Assembly (NCBI GenBank): GCA_948465625.1 | Contig: CAOJXM010000029.1 | Span: 1-8,994, forward strand | DNA: 8,994 bases | Source of the DNA: an uncultured Clostridium sp. | GTDB lineage: Bacteria; Bacillota; Clostridia; TANB77; CAG-508 | Reading direction: 5' to 3' | Shown here: piece after piece, positions 4,916 to 8,994 of the stretch | Position numbering within the stretch: position 1 is the stretch's first letter | Layout of the letters: every line of letters starts with the position of its first letter | The notes under the pieces: generated by a model | What the model saw: only the letters and a program-made list of their open reading frames with translations | Databases searched by the model: none | Told to the model about the DNA's origin: nothing | Position numbers and translations under genes: made by a program

Positions 4916-7613
4916 ATCTTCCTAATGCAAATATACCTTGACTTCCATATGTAAATACTTGATTAAATGCATAAGGTCTATCAGTATCATAATAATGTCC
5001 TGATTCCAATACATAATATTTATCCCCTTGTCTTCCTACACACATGATAAAATGTCCGTCACCTGTATAAATTCCATTTGCTTTAATACTAAATATTAAT
5101 ACCTTTCCTTGGTCTAAAGCTGCATCTATCTTTGCTTTGTTTGATCGATTAATAAATTCATAAGATAATCCGTATTTGGCTGCTACTTTTTGTGCCGAAC
5201 CTGATCCATTATATACAGTGTTTGTACCGATTGAGTTTAAATATTGTACAATTTCAAGTGGCGTTACTTCCATTCCTGTAAGTCCAGAAACTCCCATTGC
5301 TAATGCACAGGCTCCACATCCACCTGATGCAATCGTTTTACCTGCATCATAATTATAAGGATAGCTACTCCATGATTGACCAGATTGGAAATATCTAGGG
5401 CATCTTACTCCAATAGTAGAACCACCTTCAAAATTTCCTCCTCCTGCAAAATCTGCTGCTGTTTTTCCTTTATATTTTTCATAGTATTCTTTTGCTTTGG
5501 CAATTCTTCCTGATAAATTTGCAACTGACATATCTGGATTTTCAAATTCACGGCAAAAAATTTCTGCTGCTGTCTCTACTGTTGTTGCATTTTCCCAATT
5601 TGGATATTTTCCTGCTAGTTCTTGCAACAAGTACTCTACTTGCATGGTTTCATCTTCAATTCCTACATTTTTTTGTTTTGCATAATCATATAATCCTGCT
5701 TTTCTTGTATGCCATGTCCATTGTGCTAATCCATATCCATGTTTATCTTTACAGAATTGTTCTCTGGTATAACTTCCATTGTTTACTCTTGCTGTATATT
5801 CTTCATCCGATATTCCTAATGCTTTATTTCCTTTATTTTCTAAGCAGTTAGACATAAAGTTAGACTCTTGGTAAAAACTTCCCATCGCTCCTGCTACTGC
5901 TATTTCTGAATATCCCGCTGCTCTCATTCCAAACCAAACTTTTTCTTCAAAAGATCCACCTACTACACTACTTGAAAAAATTTGAAAGTCGTCTGCTTTA
6001 AATATATCTATATCAAGACTGGTTACTCCATAATCCTTTCCTGTATAAATATATAGCATATATTTCATAATATCACAATAACTTTGTGTATCTTCATATC
6101 TTTCTAATAATTCGAATAAAAATTCTTCTGCTGTTAAGATATTTGGTAATGGACTTTTTGGGTGTATGGTTTCTGGTAAATTGTATTGTACTTCTATTCC
6201 ACTTGGGTCATATGGTGCTCCTACTTGAGGTGTTCCTGTTGCATTTTTCCATAGCCCCAAAAATTCACTTTCCTTAATTTGTCCATTCGTTCCTGCTTGT
6301 TCCCATGTATTTTTTACAACTTCAGACATATGGGTATTGCTTCTCTCTACATCCCAAGTAATAACTCCATCGTCTGAATCTTCTGGGTCATCTGGCTCTT
6401 CTTCGTCTTCTAATTCTTCAACTTGCCCACCTTCTCCTAATGGATATTCTGTACTAGATTGATTGGTATAATCATTTTTCAACTCAACTAACCATGTATT
6501 CGCATAGGTTACATTGGCGGTTATGGTATTGGTTATGGTTACTGTTGTGGTTACTTCATCTGGTTGTTCGATTGGTCCATCTTCTAGTAATTCTCCTTCC
6601 TCCTCATCGTCATAATCATCATCATAGTCATCAAAGTCATCATCATCATCGTCTTCTTCTGGCTCTTCAATCCATTTTTTCATAATGCTATGGCTATAAG
6701 TAGTTGTGTTGGTTGTTGTTTGAATAGAATCGAATATGGTAAAATCAATTTGCTTTCCTTCTACAAACATACTACACATATAGTCTATGTATTGTGGATT
6801 TCGTGTAATTTGTAGCATAGTCATCAAATAACGAAATGGTACTGAATATTGGGATACTAAGGATTGATATGGTATTTTTATTTCGTTTAACGTTTGAGTT
6901 ATTGTTCCTTCTGCTCGATTTTCTACCATCGTACTAACACATAAATTCCAATTTTCATCTAATGCATAATAGTTTTGAATGCTCGTATCTTTTGCCTCTA
7001 ACATTTGTGTAAATCTTTCATGTGTTACCCACGTTAACTCCCTTGCCTCTTCTACCGTGGTGCTTGTCCTTTTTATTCTCATAATTCCTTTTACTTCACT
7101 GGTTGCGATATATGGAATTTGAGTTGCCATACTGGCTCTGTAAAATCGTAATAAATATTTTTTAGTTTGTTCTTCGTTTCCTAGCCCTAATGACCTTATA
7201 TTCATTCCATTCTCTTCTAACCTTTTCTTAAAGTTTTGCATGAATTCGTCTGGATTTTTCATGGCAATCCCATTTTCGTTTATTTCAAACATTTGCATTA
7301 AACTAGAATTTCCAATTGAAGAGGAATTATCTTCATTGGTAAAGATATTCATTCCTAACATATCTAATAAAGTGGCAATCATGATAACTACCATTAAAAC
7401 AATCATGATGGTAAAAGCAAATGGTGCAACTGCTGCTGATATGGTAGCAATTAATTTTTTGGTTGCTACTTGTGCAACTCCTTTGGCTTTTCCTTTAAAA
7501 AAGCCCATTCCCATAGCAAATCCTTGCTTTGTTGCTTTTTCTAATTTATCTTCTTGATCCATTCCTAATTGTTCTTCTTCATTTTGTTCTTGGTTGTTTT
7601 GCTTTCCTGCCAT
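4914..7613 (-). CDS. Membrane-anchored bifunctional cell-wall hydrolase: phage-tail-type lysozyme plus C39-like peptidase
   Basis: This 899-residue protein has a charged cytoplasmic N-terminus (1-53), one hydrophobic segment (about 56-88) and a long exported part. Residues about 105-310 are a globular region I do not recognise. Two acidic low-complexity linkers follow (317-341 and 399-416). Residues about 553-715 match the phage tail lysozyme family, with E583 in GSFYQESNF as the likely catalytic acid and GLAQWTWHTRK (628-638) as a signature. Residues about 738-899 resemble C39-like (papain-fold) peptidases, with Cys766 in GGCGACALAMG and His854 in GDGHFIMCVG; the third catalytic residue is unclear because E870 stands near where Asp is usual. 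The protein should cut both glycan strands and peptide cross-links at the membrane, opening the wall for an assembling channel, as VirB1/CwlT-type enzymes do in conjugation. The ATG at 7611-7613 follows AGGAGGTGA (7618-7626). Confidence 0.93.
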   Translation of the reverse strand: MAGKQNNQEQNEEEQLGMDQEDKLEKATKQGFAMGMGFFKGKAKGVAQVATKKLIATISAAVAPFAFTIMIVLMVVIMIATLLDMLGMNIFTNEDNSSSIGNSSLMQMFEINENGIAMKNPDEFMQNFKKRLEENGMNIRSLGLGNEEQTKKYLLRFYRASMATQIPYIATSEVKGIMRIKRTSTTVEEARELTWVTHERFTQMLEAKDTSIQNYYALDENWNLCVSTMVENRAEGTITQTLNEIKIPYQSLVSQYSVPFRYLMTMLQITRNPQYIDYMCSMFVEGKQIDFTIFDSIQTTTNTTTYSHSIMKKWIEEPEEDDDDDDFDDYDDDYDDEEEGELLEDGPIEQPDEVTTTVTITNTITANVTYANTWLVELKNDYTNQSSTEYPLGEGGQVEELEDEEEPDDPEDSDDGVITWDVERSNTHMSEVVKNTWEQAGTNGQIKESEFLGLWKNATGTPQVGAPYDPSGIEVQYNLPETIHPKSPLPNILTAEEFLFELLERYEDTQSYCDIMKYMLYIYTGKDYGVTSLDIDIFKADDFQIFSSSVVGGSFEEKVWFGMRAAGYSEIAVAGAMGSFYQESNFMSNCLENKGNKALGISDEEYTARVNNGSYTREQFCKDKHGYGLAQWTWHTRKAGLYDYAKQKNVGIEDETMQVEYLLQELAGKYPNWENATTVETAAEIFCREFENPDMSVANLSGRIAKAKEYYEKYKGKTAADFAGGGNFEGGSTIGVRCPRYFQSGQSWSSYPYNYDAGKTIASGGCGACALAMGVSGLTGMEVTPLEIVQYLNSIGTNTVYNGSGSAQKVAAKYGLSYEFINRSNKAKIDAALDQGKVLIFSIKANGIYTGDGHFIMCVGRQGDKYYVLESGHYYDTDRPYAFNQVFTYGSQGIFALGR
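6591..6665. repeat. Trinucleotide low-complexity tract coding an Asp/Glu-rich linker
   Basis: The plus strand shows runs of TCA/TCG triplets, read on the minus strand as GAT/GAC/GAA and giving residues about 317-341 of the hydrolase, nearly all Asp or Glu with a few Phe and Tyr. Near-perfect triplet runs can change length by slippage without breaking the frame, so linker length may vary between strains. The tract lies between the unknown exported region and the catalytic domains. Confidence 0.8.
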
Positions 7614-7649
7614 ACCATCACCTCCTCTTTTTGCTCCTTTTGTTGTTGT

Positions 7650-8618
7650 TTATAGTTCTATTTGTATATTCGCTGTATTTTTATAGTCTACTTTGTTTGA
7701 TAAGTTTATATATTCCTCATAATTTAATATGATATTGTTAATTGTCATATTGGTCATTATTGTGCTTGGATTATAGACTTTATTAAATTTTATTTTAATT
7801 TCTTTACTGTTTCCTGGATTGACAAGTAAATCTGCTTCTGATAATTCATAGGTAAGCCCTCTGTATTGTCCGCCACCTTTGCTTTGGATATAGATACTGT
7901 TTGTAGCATTTCTATCACTTAATAGTACTTTATTTTGTGTTTGATTTTTTACTTGTATGGTATAAATTTCATAATCTTTGTACACATCTTTGCTTTTTAC
8001 TTGTATGGTAACACCATTTCGATTGTTTTGGCTTTCGTTAAAGCCTCTTCTTTCTATGTAGTTATTAATATTTAATTTGGCTCCCTCTTTGGTGTTTACA
8101 ATTGTTATATATTCCTCCAATGAATTAGCTGTCTGCACTTTTCCAGTTGCTAACATATCTTCTGTTAACACTACTTTATAGGTTGTTACTCGGTCCGCAT
8201 ACCAACTTTGCATACTATGTTGTCTTGGTATATTAAATTTTTTATCTACATAGTTTGTTTTAAAAATGTTGATTGTTGGATATAGTTCATCTTTGCATTC
8301 TATGGTTAATAGATTATATGCTTTTTGTATGTCTTTTTGATTGCAAGCTTGTACAAATTCGTTAATTACCTTTTCATTTTTTTCCTGTTCTGGCTGTGAT
8401 ACATTGCCACCAGATATAACGGTTTCATTTGGCTTATATACATTAGAAGTTGTTGTATTCGTTTTGTTTTCTTGTTTTTTTCGTTCTTGCTTTTCCTTTT
8501 CTTTTGTATTTAAGTTTCCTAAGATGAGTAATAGGAGAATTAAGCCTATTACTCCAAATAGTATGAAATATCGGTTATGTGCTAAATATTGTCTAACATT
8601 ACTATTTTTTATAATCAT
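7650..8618 (-). CDS. Single-pass membrane protein with NTF2-like and beta-sandwich-like extracytoplasmic domains
   Basis: This 322-residue protein has a membrane segment (about 18-35) after a short basic N-terminus, then a K/E/N/T-rich linker (about 38-80). Residues about 81-187 begin with NEFVQACNQKDIQKAYNLL, a typical NTF2-like first helix pair, and continue with strands (TTYKVVLTED; EYITIVNTKEGAKLNI). Residues about 200-320 are almost all beta strands (YEIYTIQVKNQTQNKVLL; KEIKIKFNKVY), like an Ig-type or DUF4352-like sandwich. The gene lies 36 bp before the wall hydrolase, and the ATG at 8616-8618 has AGGAGG (8628-8633) 9 nt upstream. Its layout matches that of the NTF2-like protein encoded after the hydrolase, so the two may form a complex around it. 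A VirB8/TcpC-like scaffold role is inferred from fold pattern and context. Confidence 0.9.
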   Translation of the reverse strand: MIIKNSNVRQYLAHNRYFILFGVIGLILLLLILGNLNTKEKEKQERKKQENKTNTTTSNVYKPNETVISGGNVSQPEQEKNEKVINEFVQACNQKDIQKAYNLLTIECKDELYPTINIFKTNYVDKKFNIPRQHSMQSWYADRVTTYKVVLTEDMLATGKVQTANSLEEYITIVNTKEGAKLNINNYIERRGFNESQNNRNGVTIQVKSKDVYKDYEIYTIQVKNQTQNKVLLSDRNATNSIYIQSKGGGQYRGLTYELSEADLLVNPGNSKEIKIKFNKVYNPSTIMTNMTINNIILNYEEYINLSNKVDYKNTANIQIEL

Positions 8619-8646
8619 GTGCTAAATCCTCCTAAAACTCTTTTTG

Positions 8647-8994
8647 TTAATTATTGTTTCTATAGGCTTGTAATACGCTCATTACTCTTCTTGCTTCTGC
8701 CTCTTTATTTTTTACCTTGTCACTAAATAGTTGGTTGGCAACTCTATCTTTTTCTGCATTGTATACCTTTTTATCTGTAAATGCTCTGTTGTCAATTCTC
8801 TTGTTTAGTTTTACCGTATTAATCATTTCATCTCTTGTAACAGCGCGACCTCCTACTTTTTCAAGGTTTTCATTTACTTTTTGTTCCGTCTTGTATGCTT
8901 TTCTAATATCATCTAAGTCTGTAATACCTGCTTTTCTGTAATCCATAAAGGCTTCTCTTGCTTCTTTTCTCTTATCAGAGTCTGTATAGTAGTA
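8647..8994 (-). CDS. C-terminal part of a charged, helical protein (5' end beyond the right edge)
   Basis: An ATG at 8944-8946 could start a 99-residue protein, but the frame stays open upstream for 16 more codons to the edge (reading ...DSDKRKEAREAF before that Met), and no Shine-Dalgarno site precedes the ATG. I therefore read this as the last 115 residues of a longer protein. The visible part is basic and acidic, without hydrophobic segments, and probably all helical (for example YNAEKDRVANQLF and EAEARRVMSVLQAYR). It ends 28 bp before the NTF2-like gene, so it is in the same operon. It could be the cytoplasmic tail of a large membrane protein of the same apparatus, for example a VirB6/TrbL-like one, but nothing in these residues proves that. 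Confidence 0.75.
   Translation of the reverse strand, partial: YYYTDSDKRKEAREAFMDYRKAGITDLDDIRKAYKTEQKVNENLEKVGGRAVTRDEMINTVKLNKRIDNRAFTDKKVYNAEKDRVANQLFSDKVKNKEAEARRVMSVLQAYRNNN

Noticed and set aside
4914..7613. The hydrolase as a phage tail or endolysin protein of a prophage
   Set aside because: Phage tail lysozyme domains occur in tail proteins, but this protein has an N-terminal membrane anchor and neighbours with NTF2-like anchored proteins, and no capsid, tail or holin genes are seen. A prophage origin cannot be fully excluded from this window.
8647..8946. A complete 99-residue protein starting at 8946
   Set aside because: The frame is open to the right edge and no Shine-Dalgarno site precedes the Met, so a truncated longer protein is more likely.

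Overview
The window is AT-rich. Every protein gene I can support lies on the minus strand, so transcription runs from right (8994) to left (1). Strong AGGAGG-type Shine-Dalgarno sites, short gaps between genes, consensus TATAAT promoters and TGG for tryptophan (no sign of recoded TGA) point to a low-GC Firmicute (Bacillota), probably a clostridial or uncultured gut-type lineage. That placement rests on style and protein families only; there is no rRNA or other marker gene here.

Right part (8994 to 2328): the downstream end of a tightly packed operon of five genes. In order they are the C-terminal part of a basic, charged protein that enters from beyond the right edge (8994-8647); a single-pass membrane protein with an NTF2-like domain followed by a beta-rich domain (8618-7650); an 899-residue membrane-anchored cell-wall hydrolase with a phage-tail-type lysozyme domain and a C39-like cysteine peptidase domain (7613-4914); a second single-pass membrane protein with probably three NTF2-like modules (4905-3568); and a soluble, highly charged protein of unknown function (3551-2328). 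A strong intrinsic terminator at 2289-2328 ends the operon. A wall hydrolase between VirB8/TcpC-like anchored proteins resembles the envelope-spanning part of a Gram-positive conjugation (type IV secretion-like) apparatus. The diagnostic ATPases, relaxase and coupling protein are not in the window, so this remains an inference.

Left part (2327 to 1): two separate ATPase genes of the AAA_14/DUF4143 type, each with its own promoter. The first (2164-749) is complete and ends in a PD-(D/E)XK-like module. The second (560-1) runs off the left edge. Their promoters carry different repeat architectures: a 44-bp inverted repeat that builds mirror-image -35/-10 boxes for the first, and three 14-bp direct repeats at an exact 32-bp period for the second. 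These look like operator arrays and are among the more unusual features here.

The most distinctive content is the domain combination of the 899-residue hydrolase, the pair of NTF2-like anchored partners around it, the uncharacterised soluble last gene, and the promoter repeat structures of the two ATPases.
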